Notes: generated from the letters alone by a model not told the origin. DNA of 64,000 nucleotides from Firmicutes bacterium UBA5201 (GCA_002412775.1 DHVT01000007.1:17870-81869); one strand, 5' to 3'. Shown: positions 35,983-45,515, numbered from the stretch's first letter. Translations and numbers: made by a program.

Positions 35983-36294
35983 ATGCATATTAAAAAAGGC
36001 GATACTGTTATCGTTGTTGCCGGTAAAGATAAAGGCAAAAAAGGTAAAGTATTAAGCGTAAACCCAAAAACGGAAAGAATCATCGTTGAGAACGTAAATA
36101 TGGTAACAAAGCATCAGAAACCGTCAATGAAAGTTCAACAAGGCGGCAGAATTCATAAAGAAGCTGCGATCCATGTATCAAATGTTCTTTTATATGATGC
36201 CAAAGCGAAAGCTGGTACAAGAATCAGATACAAAGCACTAGAAAACGGTAATAAAGTCAGAGTATCAGTAAAAACTGGTGAAGTAATAGACTAA
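35983..36294 (+). CDS. rplX: 50S ribosomal protein L24
   Basis: 103 residues with an N-terminal KOW motif (GDTVIVVAGKDKGKKGKV); 50S assembly initiator near the tunnel exit. 17 bp after rplN, GGAGGTG site. Confidence 0.97.
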   Translation: MHIKKGDTVIVVAGKDKGKKGKVLSVNPKTERIIVENVNMVTKHQKPSMKVQQGGRIHKEAAIHVSNVLLYDAKAKAGTRIRYKALENGNKVRVSVKTGEVID

Positions 36295-36320
36295 AACCGG
36301 TGAGAAAGGAGGTTTGACTC

Positions 36321-36860
36321 GTGGCGAGATTTAAAGATAAATATAAAAATGAAGTAACAAAAGCGATGATGGAAAAATTCGGTTACAGCAATGTAATGGA
36401 AATTCCAAAAATTGAGAAAGTCGTTGTCAACATGGGTCTTGGAGACGGCAAGGATAATCCTAAAGTAATCAAGGTAGCGGTTGATGAACTTACTACTATA
36501 GTTGGTCAAGCACCAATCATTACAAAAGCAAAGAAATCAGTTGCAAACTTTAAAGTAAGAGAAGGCATGAGCGTCGGCGCCAAAGTAACCCTCAGAGGCG
36601 AGAGAATGTACGAATTCTTAGACAGATTCATTACCATCGCATTACCTAGAGTAAGAGACTTTAGAGGTGTTAATCCTAATTCATTTGATGGCAGAGGCAA
36701 TTACACTTTAGGCGTTAAAGAGCAGTTGATTTTCCCTGAAATCAATATTGACAAAGTAGACACTGTCAGAGGTATGGACATCACTTTTGTTACAACTGCG
36801 AAAACAGATGAAGAGGCAAGAGAATTATTGAGATTGATGGGAATGCCATTCACGAAGTAA
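36321..36860 (+). CDS. rplE: 50S ribosomal protein L5
   Basis: 179 residues; binds 5S rRNA with L18. GTG start at 36321 with GAAAGGAGG. RVRDFRGVNPNSFDGRGNY is the conserved loop. Confidence 0.97.
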   Translation: MARFKDKYKNEVTKAMMEKFGYSNVMEIPKIEKVVVNMGLGDGKDNPKVIKVAVDELTTIVGQAPIITKAKKSVANFKVREGMSVGAKVTLRGERMYEFLDRFITIALPRVRDFRGVNPNSFDGRGNYTLGVKEQLIFPEINIDKVDTVRGMDITFVTTAKTDEEARELLRLMGMPFTK

Positions 36861-36873
36861 GGAGGGATTTACA

Positions 36874-37059
36874 TTGGCTAAGACTAGTCTTAAAGTAAAA
36901 CAAGCTAGACCGCAAAAATACTCAACCAGAGAGTACAGTAGATGTAAAATTTGTGGAAGACCACATGCTTATATCAGAAAATATGGAATTTGCCGTATTT
37001 GCTTTAGAGAATTGGCATACAAAGGACAAATTCCTGGTGTTAGAAAAGCAAGCTGGTAA
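36874..37059 (+). CDS. rpsN: 30S ribosomal protein S14, zinc type
   Basis: 61 residues with C-K-I-C and C-R-I-C, the four-cysteine zinc form (rpsZ in some schemes). TTG start at 36874 after AAGGAGGG. The long zinc-free S14 is not seen in this window. Confidence 0.96.
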   Translation: MAKTSLKVKQARPQKYSTREYSRCKICGRPHAYIRKYGICRICFRELAYKGQIPGVRKASW

Positions 37060-37083
37060 GAAATCGGAAGGAGGTAATTACTC

Positions 37084-37482
37084 ATGGCAATGACAGATCC
37101 AATTGCTGATTTACTGACGCGTGTACGTAATGCGAATATGGTAAAGCATACATCGGTAGATGTACCAGCATCAAATGTTAAAACAAAAATTGTAGAGATT
37201 CTTTTAGAAGAGGGCTACATTAAAGGTTTCGATGTGATTGAAGATGGCAAACAAGGCCTCATCAGAATCGAACTTAAATACGGTGAGAACAAAGAACGTG
37301 TTATCACTGGCTTAAAGCGTATTTCTAAGCCTGGCTTAAGAGTATATGCTAAAAGAACTGATATCCCTAAAGTATTAGGTGGATTAGGTTGTGCGATAAT
37401 TTCTACTTCAAATGGCATTATTACTGACAGAGAAGCTAGAAAACTTGGCGTTGGTGGCGAAGTAATTTGCTACGTATGGTAA
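37084..37482 (+). CDS. rpsH: 30S ribosomal protein S8
   Basis: 132 residues, MTDPIADLLTRVRNANM near the start and the conserved STSNGIITDREARK tail. In E. coli S8 represses the spc operon by binding near rplE; no equally clear mimic was drawn here. ATG 37084 (a second ATG at 37090 is possible). Confidence 0.97.
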   Translation: MAMTDPIADLLTRVRNANMVKHTSVDVPASNVKTKIVEILLEEGYIKGFDVIEDGKQGLIRIELKYGENKERVITGLKRISKPGLRVYAKRTDIPKVLGGLGCAIISTSNGIITDREARKLGVGGEVICYVW

Positions 37483-37507
37483 TTATTAATAACTAGGAGG
37501 TGTGACA

Positions 37508-38053
37508 ATGTCAAGAGTAGGTAAATTGCCTATTACAATGCCTCAAGGGGTACAAATCAAGATCTCGGATACGAATCTTGTTACAGTAACTGGACCTCTA
37601 GGAGAATTGTCAGAGCAAATAGACAAAGACATTAAAGTTGAAATTGATGGCGAAACATTAAGTGTTACGCGTCCATCTGACAATAAAAGACACAGAGCAT
37701 TACACGGATTATCAAGAGCACTCATAAACAATATGGTAACTGGTGTAACTCAAGGCTTTGAAAGAAAACTTCAAATTGTCGGCGTTGGATACAAAGCGAT
37801 CAAGAATGGTAATAAACTCGAATTATCTTTAGGTCATTCCCATCCAGTAGTGATGGAAGATCCTGAAGATCTTACAACTTTAGTTCCTACACAAACTGAA
37901 ATCATTGTAAAAGGAATCAGCAAGCAACGTGTAGGCAACTATGCTTCTAAAATCAGAGAGTGGAGAAAACCAGAACCTTACAAAGGCAAAGGCGTTCGTT
38001 ACTCAGATGAAAAGGTTATCCGAAAAGAAGGAAAGACCGGTAAGAAAAAATAA
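37508..38053 (+). CDS. rplF: 50S ribosomal protein L6
   Basis: 181 residues, two-lobed, near the sarcin-ricin loop. MSRVGKLPI start at ATG 37508, chosen over GTG 37502, which lies in the AGGAGGTG site. GKGVRYSDEKVIRKEGKTGKKK end is typical. Confidence 0.97.
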   Translation: MSRVGKLPITMPQGVQIKISDTNLVTVTGPLGELSEQIDKDIKVEIDGETLSVTRPSDNKRHRALHGLSRALINNMVTGVTQGFERKLQIVGVGYKAIKNGNKLELSLGHSHPVVMEDPEDLTTLVPTQTEIIVKGISKQRVGNYASKIREWRKPEPYKGKGVRYSDEKVIRKEGKTGKKK

Positions 38054-38070
38054 GAAAGGAGTAGCGTAAA

Positions 38071-38436
38071 ATGGCTTCTAAAAGTAGAAATGAAAATAGA
38101 AAAGCTCGTCATTCAAGAGTGCGAAAGAAGATTACAGGTACAGCTGCTAAACCAAGACTTAACGTTTACAGATCAAACCTCAATATCTATGCACAAATCA
38201 TTGACGATATTACTGGAAACACTTTAATTGCTGCTTCTAGCCTTGATGTCAACGTAAAAGATAAAGTTTCTTCTACAGGCAACAAGGAAGCTGCTAAATT
38301 AGTTGGTGAATTGGTAGCTAAAAAAGCACTTGAAAAAGGCATTGAAGATGTCGTTTTTGATAGAGGTGGTTACCTTTATCACGGTAGAGTGAAAGAACTC
38401 GCTGAAGGTGCAAGAGAAGCAGGATTAAAATTCTAG
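38071..38436 (+). CDS. rplR: 50S ribosomal protein L18
   Basis: 121 residues; 5S rRNA-binding protein. RLNVYRSNLNIYAQIIDD and FDRGGYLYHGRVKELAEGAREAGLKF are conserved. 17 bp after rplF. Confidence 0.97.
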   Translation: MASKSRNENRKARHSRVRKKITGTAAKPRLNVYRSNLNIYAQIIDDITGNTLIAASSLDVNVKDKVSSTGNKEAAKLVGELVAKKALEKGIEDVVFDRGGYLYHGRVKELAEGAREAGLKF

Positions 38437-38452
38437 AGTAGGAGGTAAGCAC

Positions 38453-38959
38453 ATGAACCGTCAATTGATTGATGCGAGTAAGTTAGACCTCAAAGAACAG
38501 GTTATTAATATAAATCGTGTTACTAAGGTTGTTAAAGGTGGTAGAAACTTCAGATTCAGCGCACTTGTTGTTGTTGGAGACGAAAACGGCCACGTAGGCA
38601 TCGGAACGGGAAAAGCTAAAGAAGTTCCAGAAGCAATTTCAAAAGCAGTAGAAGACGCTAAAAAGCGTTTGATCTATGTTCCAAGAGTAGGAACAACTGT
38701 ACCTCATAATGTCGAAGGACATTTTGGAGCAGGTAGCGTAAGAATCATGACAGCTAAAGAAGGTACCGGTGTAATCGCTGGTGGTCCTGTTCGTGCGGTC
38801 CTAGAGCTCGCAGGAATAAAAGACGTTAGAGCGAAATCATTGGGTAGTAACAACCCTAGAAATATGGTTAACGCAACCATCGATGGACTTGATAATCTTA
38901 AGACAGCTGAAAGTGTGGCTAAATTAAGAGGCAAGACCGTAGAACAAATATTAGGTTAG
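38453..38959 (+). CDS. rpsE: 30S ribosomal protein S5
   Basis: 168 residues: dsRBD-like N-terminal part with the KVVKGGRNFRFSALVVVGD loop (spectinomycin-site neighbourhood) and C-terminal domain. ATG 38453 with TAGGAGG. Confidence 0.97.
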   Translation: MNRQLIDASKLDLKEQVININRVTKVVKGGRNFRFSALVVVGDENGHVGIGTGKAKEVPEAISKAVEDAKKRLIYVPRVGTTVPHNVEGHFGAGSVRIMTAKEGTGVIAGGPVRAVLELAGIKDVRAKSLGSNNPRNMVNATIDGLDNLKTAESVAKLRGKTVEQILG

Positions 38960-38971
38960 GGGGTATGAACC

Positions 38972-39148
38972 TTGGCTACAATAAATATCAAATTGGTTAA
39001 AAGTACAATTGGCGCATTGCCAAAGCATAGATTAACGGTTGAAGCTTTGGGCCTTAGAAAAATTGGTCAAGTTGTCGAGAAAGAAGACAATGCTCAAATG
39101 AGAGGTATGGTCAATAAAGTAAGTCACTTAGTAAAAATCGTAGAGTAA
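38972..39148 (+). CDS. rpmD: 50S ribosomal protein L30
   Basis: 58 residues from a TTG codon, beginning MATINIKLVKSTIGALPKH with the LGLRKIGQ motif; matches L30 of other Firmicutes in size. It lies between rpsE and rplO as usual, 12 bp after rpsE. Confidence 0.95.
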   Translation: MATINIKLVKSTIGALPKHRLTVEALGLRKIGQVVEKEDNAQMRGMVNKVSHLVKIVE

Positions 39149-39170
39149 TAATCATAAAGGAGGTGTGACC

Positions 39171-39611
39171 ATGAGACTTCATGATTTAAGACCCGCAGAA
39201 GGATCTACTAAAAGCAAAAAGCGTGTAGGTAGAGGTACAGGTTCCGGTCTCGGAACAACTGCAGGACGCGGTATGAATGGTCAAAATTCACGTTCAGGCG
39301 GCGGAGTAAGACCGGGCTTTGAAGGTGGTCAAATGCCATTATTCAGAAGAATCCCAAAACGCGGATTTAACAACAAGTTCAAGAAACAATGGACAATTGT
39401 CAATGTTGAACTTTTAAATGATTTTGAAGATGGAACAGAAATTACGCCAGACGTTTTATTACAAACTGGCGTTGTAAGCAAAATCGAGTACGGCATAAAG
39501 ATATTGGGCGATGGAGAATTGAATAAAAAGCTTACAGTTAAAGCAAACAAATTCACTCAGTCAGCAATAAGCAAAATTGAAGCTGCTGGAGGAAAGGCAG
39601 AGGTGATTTAA
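39171..39611 (+). CDS. rplO: 50S ribosomal protein L15
   Basis: 146 residues. Glycine-rich N-terminal extension (RVGRGTGSGLGTTAGRG and GGVRPGFEGGQMP) that threads into 23S rRNA. MRLHDLRPAEGS start at ATG 39171, with GTG 39165 inside the AGGAGGTG site rejected. Confidence 0.97.
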   Translation: MRLHDLRPAEGSTKSKKRVGRGTGSGLGTTAGRGMNGQNSRSGGGVRPGFEGGQMPLFRRIPKRGFNNKFKKQWTIVNVELLNDFEDGTEITPDVLLQTGVVSKIEYGIKILGDGELNKKLTVKANKFTQSAISKIEAAGGKAEVI

Positions 39612-40877
39612 TTGTTTTCGACACTTAGAAACGCTTGGAAAATTCCTGATTTAAGAAATAGAATCCTCTATACATTTGCGATGATTGCTATCTTTAGATT
39701 AGGATCCGCAGTACCAGTACCCGGAATTGATAGCGCTAAATTAGCATCAGCTTTTGCAAACAGCGAAGACGGTTTATTGGGACTTTTCAATCTGATGAGT
39801 GGTGGTAACTTTAAAACGTTTACTATCTTCGCACTCGGAATCAGTCCTTACATCACCGCTTCCATTGTATTAAATCTTTTACAAATTGCTTTCCCCGCTT
39901 TAGAGGCACTTGCCAAAGAAGGAGAAGAAGGTAGAAAGAAAATTGCCAGATACACCAGATATTTAACAGTTGTTTTGGCATTAATTCAAGGAATTGGATT
40001 CAGTGTTGGCTACTTCCAAAGCTTCTTCTTGAAGCCAGGCGCTTGGTCGACATTCATTGCCGTCTTGACATTAACGGCAGGAACAGCGTTTTTAATGTAT
40101 TTAGGCGAAAAAATTACCGAAAATGGTATAGGTAATGGTATTTCGTTGTTCATCTTTGCTGGTATCGTAGCGAGTTTGCCATCGGCAACGCTCAATATGT
40201 ATGCCAATCTGAGAATTGGACAGATGAACATCATCCAAGCCATCATATTCCTGATCTTTGCGATCGTGATTATCATGGGGATAATATTCATCCAACAAGG
40301 ACAACGAAAAATTCCGGTGCAATATGCCAAAAGAGTGGTAGGAAGAAAAATGTACGGTGGTCAAAGTACACATATTCCACTTAAAGTCAATCAAGCAGGT
40401 GTAATTCCAGTAATCTTTGCAATTTCCATATTGATGTTCCCTGCTACGATAGCAGCGTTCATACCACAATCTGGATTTGCGATTTTCATAGGAAAGTGGC
40501 TTGCTCAAACTTCAGTTCTTTACAACGTGTTGTATGTCTTATTAATTATATTCTTTACATTCTTCTATACGAACATCACTTTCAACCCAGTTGAAGTTGC
40601 GGATCGTTTGAAGACGAACGGCGGATTTATTCCAGGGATAAGACCGGGAAGACCTACGTCGGAATACTTGTCAAAGTCACTCAATAAGATAGCAATAGTT
40701 GGTGCGATATTCCTCGCTGCCATAGCGATTTTACCTAACTTTTTAGGTGCGGTCACCAGTACTCAATTCAGCTTCGGAGGAACATCTTTACTGATTGTTG
40801 TATCTGTTGCGCTTGAGACAATGAAGCAAGTGGAAGCACAAATGTTGATGAGACACTACGAAGGATTCCTGAACTAG
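39612..40877 (+). CDS. secY: Protein translocase subunit SecY
   Basis: 421-residue channel subunit with ten predicted transmembrane helices; PVPGID plug-region start, GISPYITASI, and the cytosolic loop KRVVGRKMYGGQSTHIPLK are typical. TTG start at 39612 immediately after the rplO stop, with the GGCAGAGGTGA site inside rplO. Confidence 0.97.
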   Translation: MFSTLRNAWKIPDLRNRILYTFAMIAIFRLGSAVPVPGIDSAKLASAFANSEDGLLGLFNLMSGGNFKTFTIFALGISPYITASIVLNLLQIAFPALEALAKEGEEGRKKIARYTRYLTVVLALIQGIGFSVGYFQSFFLKPGAWSTFIAVLTLTAGTAFLMYLGEKITENGIGNGISLFIFAGIVASLPSATLNMYANLRIGQMNIIQAIIFLIFAIVIIMGIIFIQQGQRKIPVQYAKRVVGRKMYGGQSTHIPLKVNQAGVIPVIFAISILMFPATIAAFIPQSGFAIFIGKWLAQTSVLYNVLYVLLIIFFTFFYTNITFNPVEVADRLKTNGGFIPGIRPGRPTSEYLSKSLNKIAIVGAIFLAAIAILPNFLGAVTSTQFSFGGTSLLIVVSVALETMKQVEAQMLMRHYEGFLN

Positions 40878-40886
40878 GAGGGTGCT

Positions 40887-41531
40887 ATGAGATTAATATT
40901 GCTCGGGCCTCCAGGTGCTGGTAAAGGAACACAAGCAGAATTCATCATAGAAAAATACGGTATCCCTCATATATCCACAGGTGACATCTTTAGGAAAAAC
41001 ATAAAAGAGGGAACGGCACTAGGAACCAGAGCCAAATCCTTTATGGATAAAGGCGAACTTGTTCCTGACTCACTAGTCGTTGAAATCGTCGAAGATCGTT
41101 TGAAGGAAGCTGACTGTATAAAAGGTTTTCTGCTTGACGGTTTTCCAAGAACTGAAGTTCAGGCACTGGAGCTCGACAAGGTACTTGAAAAAATGGGTGT
41201 GGACCTCAATGCTGTGATCAACATCAAGGTCAATCCGGAAATTCTGGTATCCAGAGCAATCGGGAGAAGAATATGCAGAACTTGCGGTGCAACGTACCAT
41301 GTTGTCAATAATCCTCCGAAGCTCGAAGGCGTTTGTGACAAATGTGGTGGAGAGCTATACCAGCGCAGTGACGATGTAGAAGAAACCGTAAAAAATAGAA
41401 TTAATGTCTATGTTAATGAGACATCTCCTTTAATTCATTACTACGAGAAGCGCGGCAAACTTGTTGACATTGAAGGTGAACAAGATATAGACGTTGTTTC
41501 TGAAGACATTGTTAATGCATTAAGGGGCTAA
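40887..41531 (+). CDS. adk: Adenylate kinase
   Basis: 214 residues. P-loop GPPGAGKGTQ (8-17), DGFPRT, and a zinc-binding lid with four cysteines (CRTCGATYH, CDKCGGEL), the Gram-positive type. Nine bases after secY. Confidence 0.98.
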   Translation: MRLILLGPPGAGKGTQAEFIIEKYGIPHISTGDIFRKNIKEGTALGTRAKSFMDKGELVPDSLVVEIVEDRLKEADCIKGFLLDGFPRTEVQALELDKVLEKMGVDLNAVINIKVNPEILVSRAIGRRICRTCGATYHVVNNPPKLEGVCDKCGGELYQRSDDVEETVKNRINVYVNETSPLIHYYEKRGKLVDIEGEQDIDVVSEDIVNALRG

Positions 41532-41534
41532 GAC

Positions 41535-42299
41535 ATGATTGTCATAAAATCAAGCAAAGAAATTGAACTGATGCAAGAATCCGGAAGAATTGTTGCATTG
41601 GTTCATGAAACCATTAAAAAAGCAATAAAGCCAGGCGTCACCACCGGTGAACTTGACAAAATCGCTGAAAAGGTAATAACCGAAAATGGAGCTGTACCTT
41701 CCTTTAAAGGATATCACGGATTTCCAGGATCGATATGTGCCTCAATCAACGAACAAGTCATACATGGCATTCCGGGAGACATAAAACTGTCGGAAGGTGA
41801 CATCATCAGTATAGACGTAGGAGCATTTAAGAACGGCTATCACGCTGATGCCGCTAGAACCCATCCTGTTGGCAATGTGAGTGAAGCAGCCGCTAACCTC
41901 ATCAAAGTCACAGAAGAAAGTTTCTTTGAAGGATTGAAGTATTGTCGAAAAGGGTATAGATTGTCTGACGTTTCTCACGCCATACAGAAATACTCCGAAG
42001 ACAAAGGTTATGGTGTAGTCAGAGACTTTGTAGGGCATGGAGTCGGCAGGCAACTGCACGAAGATCCACCCATACCGAATTATGGTTCCCCCGGAAGGGG
42101 TCCCAGACTCGAAAGTGGCATGGTCTTAGCTATTGAACCAATGATCAATCAAGGTGATCATCGAGTTAAAGTTCTCGATGATGATTGGACAGTCGTGACG
42201 CTCGATGGACTTTGGTCCGCACACTACGAACACACTGTCGTCATTACCGAAGATGAACCGCTATTATTGACGTGTTCAACAAATGAGGTGACACAATGA
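41535..42299 (+). CDS. map: Methionine aminopeptidase, type I
   Basis: 254 residues. Metal ligands are in SIDVGAFKNGYHADAARTH (two Asp), GHGVGRQLHE (His), AIEPMIN (Glu) and near YEHTVVIT (Glu). Removes N-terminal Met from new proteins. Three bases after adk; the next gene overlaps by four. Confidence 0.97.
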   Translation: MIVIKSSKEIELMQESGRIVALVHETIKKAIKPGVTTGELDKIAEKVITENGAVPSFKGYHGFPGSICASINEQVIHGIPGDIKLSEGDIISIDVGAFKNGYHADAARTHPVGNVSEAAANLIKVTEESFFEGLKYCRKGYRLSDVSHAIQKYSEDKGYGVVRDFVGHGVGRQLHEDPPIPNYGSPGRGPRLESGMVLAIEPMINQGDHRVKVLDDDWTVVTLDGLWSAHYEHTVVITEDEPLLLTCSTNEVTQ

Positions 42300-42577
42300 T
42301 TAAGTCGTCCAAAGAACTTGAAGTTGGCCAGTTTGTGAAATCCAGAGCTGGCCGGGATAAAGAGAGAGTCTTCATTGTCGTTGAGATTATCGATGAACAC
42401 TATGTTCACGTAGCCGACGGTGATTTAAGAAAGCTTGAGAAACCGAAAAGGAAAAAAGTGAAGCATTTGAATAAACTTGATCTTATAAGTGTTGAAGTCA
42501 AAGACAAAGCACTGAGTGATATGAAGCTAAACAATGCCTTGCTACGAAAAGAAGTTGAAAAAGCAGGCTTAATCTGA
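42296..42577 (+). CDS. KOW-domain RNA-binding protein (L14e/L6e/L27e-like)
   Basis: 93 residues: an N-terminal KOW/SH3-like beta barrel (VGQFVKSRAGRDKERVFIV) then a basic linker (KLEKPKRKKVKH) and a helical tail. Always found between map and infA in Clostridia, from memory; precise function unknown. The ATGA overlap with map implies coupled translation. Confidence 0.88.
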   Translation: MIKSSKELEVGQFVKSRAGRDKERVFIVVEIIDEHYVHVADGDLRKLEKPKRKKVKHLNKLDLISVEVKDKALSDMKLNNALLRKEVEKAGLI

Positions 42578-42601
42578 TCTGAATAAGGAGGGAGTTTTCT
42601 A

Positions 42602-42820
42602 ATGGCAAAAAGTGATTCTATTGAAGTAGAAGGCATAGTCGTAGAAGCATTGCCAAATGCAATGTTTAAAGTTAAACTAGAGAATGGGCATATAGTACTT
42701 GCGCATATTTCTGGAAAACTAAGAATGAATTTTATAAGGATATTACCTGGAGATAAAGTGACATTAGATTTATCACCGTATGATCTTACACGCGGTAGGA
42801 TTGTATGGAGAGGAAAGTAA
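42602..42820 (+). CDS. infA: Translation initiation factor IF-1
   Basis: 72 residues, OB fold, with VEGIVVEALPNAMFKVKLENGH and the SPYDLTRGRIVWRGK end. ATG 42602 with AAGGAGGG. Confidence 0.98.
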   Translation: MAKSDSIEVEGIVVEALPNAMFKVKLENGHIVLAHISGKLRMNFIRILPGDKVTLDLSPYDLTRGRIVWRGK

Positions 42821-42832
42821 GGAGGTATAACA

Positions 42833-42946
42833 ATGAAAGTTAGACCATCAGTAAAACCAATGTGTGAAAAGTGCAAAGTCATCAGAAGAAAAGGTAAGAT
42901 CATGGTGATTTGCGAGAATCCAAAGCACAAGCAAACGCAAGGTTAA
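42833..42946 (+). CDS. rpmJ: 50S ribosomal protein L36
   Basis: 37 residues, MKVRPSVKPMCEKCKVIRRK start, with the C-x2-C, C and H zinc ligands (four-ligand zinc form). AAGGAGGTA precedes ATG 42833. A 100-bp gap follows; GTGTAT near 42956 could pair with ATACAC near 43023 but nothing firm is seen. Confidence 0.96.
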   Translation: MKVRPSVKPMCEKCKVIRRKGKIMVICENPKHKQTQG

Positions 42947-43046
42947 TATGGCGTGTATGCAAATGTAGAGCGCGGCTGGACTACTTTATATTTGGAATAT
43001 ATAAACCGACAAACAATCAACTATACACATTAGGAGGTGTAATTCA

Positions 43047-43418
43047 ATGGCAAGAATTGCAGGTGTTGACTTGCCTAGAGAGAAGAGGGCTGTAATAGGC
43101 TTAACTTACATCTATGGTATCGGAAGACCTACTTCCCAACAGTTGTTGGAGAAGGCAGGAATCAGTGAAGACACTAGAATCAAAGATCTCACTGAAGAAG
43201 AAGTCAGTAAATTAAGACAGTTCATAGAAGAAGATGTAATTGTTGAGGGTGACCTCAGAAGAGAAATCGCTATGAATATCAAGAGACTTAAAGAGATAGG
43301 ATGTTTTAGAGGCATCAGACATAGAAAAGGCCTTCCAGTTCGTGGACAAAAGACGAAAACGAATGCAAGAACAAGAAAAGGTCCTAAGAAAACTGTTAGC
43401 CGTAAAAAGAAAAAATAG
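43047..43418 (+). CDS. rpsM: 30S ribosomal protein S13
   Basis: 123 residues, MARIAGVDLPREKR start, GIRHRKGLPVRGQKTKTNART near the end; bridges to the 50S and contacts P-site tRNA. TAGGAGGTG before ATG 43047. Confidence 0.97.
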   Translation: MARIAGVDLPREKRAVIGLTYIYGIGRPTSQQLLEKAGISEDTRIKDLTEEEVSKLRQFIEEDVIVEGDLRREIAMNIKRLKEIGCFRGIRHRKGLPVRGQKTKTNARTRKGPKKTVSRKKKK

Positions 43419-43436
43419 GTAAAGGAGGCGTAATTC

Positions 43437-43835
43437 ATGGCTGCTGCTAAAAAAGCACGTAGAGTGAGAAAAAAGCGTGAACGTAAAAACGTTGAACGTG
43501 GTCAAGCGCATATCCAAGCTACGTTCAATAACACAATTGTTACTTTGACAGATCCTGTTGGCAATGCACTCGCATGGTCAAGCGCTGGTAGCTTAGGGTT
43601 CAAGGGTTCAAGAAAATCAACGCCTTATGCTGCACAGATGGCTGCGGAAGCGGCTTCAAAATCTGGTATGGAGCATGGATTGAAGTCAGTTCAAGTATTT
43701 GTAAAAGGACCTGGTTCAGGTAGAGAAGCTGCAATTAGAGCGCTTCAAGCCACAGGACTTGAAATTACATCTATTTCAGATGTTACTCCAATTCCACACA
43801 ATGGCTGTAGACCACCAAAAAGAAGAAGAGTGTAA
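43437..43835 (+). CDS. rpsK: 30S ribosomal protein S11
   Basis: 132 residues; platform protein with AHIQATFNNTIVTLTD and TPIPHNGCRPPKRRRV. 18 bp after rpsM. Confidence 0.97.
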   Translation: MAAAKKARRVRKKRERKNVERGQAHIQATFNNTIVTLTDPVGNALAWSSAGSLGFKGSRKSTPYAAQMAAEAASKSGMEHGLKSVQVFVKGPGSGREAAIRALQATGLEITSISDVTPIPHNGCRPPKRRRV

Positions 43836-43860
43836 TAATCAGTATTAGGAGGTGTTTTAA

Positions 43861-44481
43861 GTGGCAAGATATACAGGACCATCTTGTAGACTTTGTCGTA
43901 GAGAAGGGCAAAAGTTATTCCTTAAGGGTGACAGATGCTACAGCGACAAATGCGCATTAAATAGAAGACAAACTGCACCTGGACAGCATGGCGCTAGAAG
44001 AGGCAAGCTTTCAGGTTATGGAACGCAGTTAAGAGAAAAACAGAAAGTCAAGAGATTCTACGGAGTGCTTGAGACTCAATTCAGAACCACTTATGACCGT
44101 GCAGAAAAAATGAAGGGCATCACTGGTGAAAACTTGTTACAATTACTCGAGCTTAGACTTGATAATGTTGTTTTCAGATTAGGTTTTGCAAATTCAAGAA
44201 AAGAAGCACGTCAATTGGTAACACATGGACACTTCACTTTGAATGGCCATAAAGCAGATATTCCATCAATGACACTTGCAATCGGTGATGTTCTTGCTCT
44301 TAAAGACAAGAGTAAGTCATCAGACAAATTCAAGTCACTTGCAGAAGTCGCTAGAACTACTCCGAAATGGGTAGATGTTGATTTCGAAAAGATGGAAGGG
44401 AAAATTACAGCATTACCTGTAAGAGATGATATTGATTTACCAATCGAAGAGCATCTTATTGTCGAGCTTTACTCAAAATAA
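43861..44481 (+). CDS. rpsD: 30S ribosomal protein S4, zinc type
   Basis: 206 residues. The N-terminus keeps a zinc finger (CRLCRREG...CYSDKC), unlike the cysteine-free S4 of B. subtilis; an S4 RNA-binding domain follows (LDNVVFRLGFANSRKEARQLV). GTG start at 43861 with GGAGGTG. Confidence 0.97.
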   Translation: MARYTGPSCRLCRREGQKLFLKGDRCYSDKCALNRRQTAPGQHGARRGKLSGYGTQLREKQKVKRFYGVLETQFRTTYDRAEKMKGITGENLLQLLELRLDNVVFRLGFANSRKEARQLVTHGHFTLNGHKADIPSMTLAIGDVLALKDKSKSSDKFKSLAEVARTTPKWVDVDFEKMEGKITALPVRDDIDLPIEEHLIVELYSK

Positions 44482-44551
44482 GGTTGGTTAATTATATTAT
44501 TACCCTCAGATGTATGTTTAATGATTTGATTGAAAAGGAGGGTCTTAAATA

Positions 44552-45502
44552 GTGATTGAAATAGAAAAACCAACGATTGAGTGTGTAGAAATGAGTGAGG
44601 ATGGCAAATACGGCAGATTTGTCGTAGAACCCCTTGAAAGAGGTTATGCAACGACGCTTGGAAACAGTTTAAGACGCATTTTGCTTTCCTCTCTACCAGG
44701 AACTGCAGTCAGATGGATCAAAGTCGAAAACGTTTTGCATGAATTTTCAACAATTCCAGGAGTTAAAGAAGATGTCATTGAGATCATCTTGAATCTTAAA
44801 GGATTGTTCGCTAAAATTCATTCAGACGAAGATGTCAAGATCCTTCGTATCGAAGCAACTGAAGCCGGAGAAATCACCGCTGGTGACATCATTGCAGATG
44901 CGGATGTGGAAATCCTAAATACGGATCTTCACATTTGCACGCTTGAAGACAATTCAAGACTGTTCATGGAAATCGCTTTGGGCCAAGGCAGAGGCTACGT
45001 TCCTGCTGAAAACAATAAGGAAGTAGGGTTGCCAATTGGTATCATTCCAGTTGACTCAATCTATACACCTGTTCGCAAAGTAAATTTCGCTATAGATAAA
45101 ACCAGAGTTGGAAAAGAGGGTGATTACGACAAATTGACCTTGGAAGTCTGGACAGACGGTACAATCAATCCTGATGAGGCTACTTCAATAGGAGCCAAAA
45201 TCATGGCTGAACACTTGTATCTTTTCATAGACATGACAGATAGTGTCAACGGTGTCGAAATCATGGTCGAAAAAGAGGAAGATATCAAAGAGAAAGTACT
45301 TGAAATGACAATCGAAGAACTTGACCTTTCAGTACGATCTTATAACTGCCTCAAAAGAGCTGGCATCAACACTGTTGAGGAACTTACCAACAAAAGTGAA
45401 GATGACATGATGAAAGTTAGAAACTTAGGTAAAAAATCGCTTGAAGAAGTTAAACATAAGCTTGCAGAATTAGACCTAGGTCTCAGAGCAGAAGACGAGT
45501 AA
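44552..45502 (+). CDS. rpoA: DNA-directed RNA polymerase subunit alpha
   Basis: 316 residues: N-terminal assembly domain (GYATTLGNSLRRILLSSLPG) and C-terminal domain (LDLSVRSYNCLKRAGINTVEEL) that contacts UP elements and activators. GTG start with AAGGAGGG; 70 bp after rpsD. Confidence 0.98.
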   Translation: MIEIEKPTIECVEMSEDGKYGRFVVEPLERGYATTLGNSLRRILLSSLPGTAVRWIKVENVLHEFSTIPGVKEDVIEIILNLKGLFAKIHSDEDVKILRIEATEAGEITAGDIIADADVEILNTDLHICTLEDNSRLFMEIALGQGRGYVPAENNKEVGLPIGIIPVDSIYTPVRKVNFAIDKTRVGKEGDYDKLTLEVWTDGTINPDEATSIGAKIMAEHLYLFIDMTDSVNGVEIMVEKEEDIKEKVLEMTIEELDLSVRSYNCLKRAGINTVEELTNKSEDDMMKVRNLGKKSLEEVKHKLAELDLGLRAEDE

Positions 45503-45515
45503 AGGAGGGAAAAAG

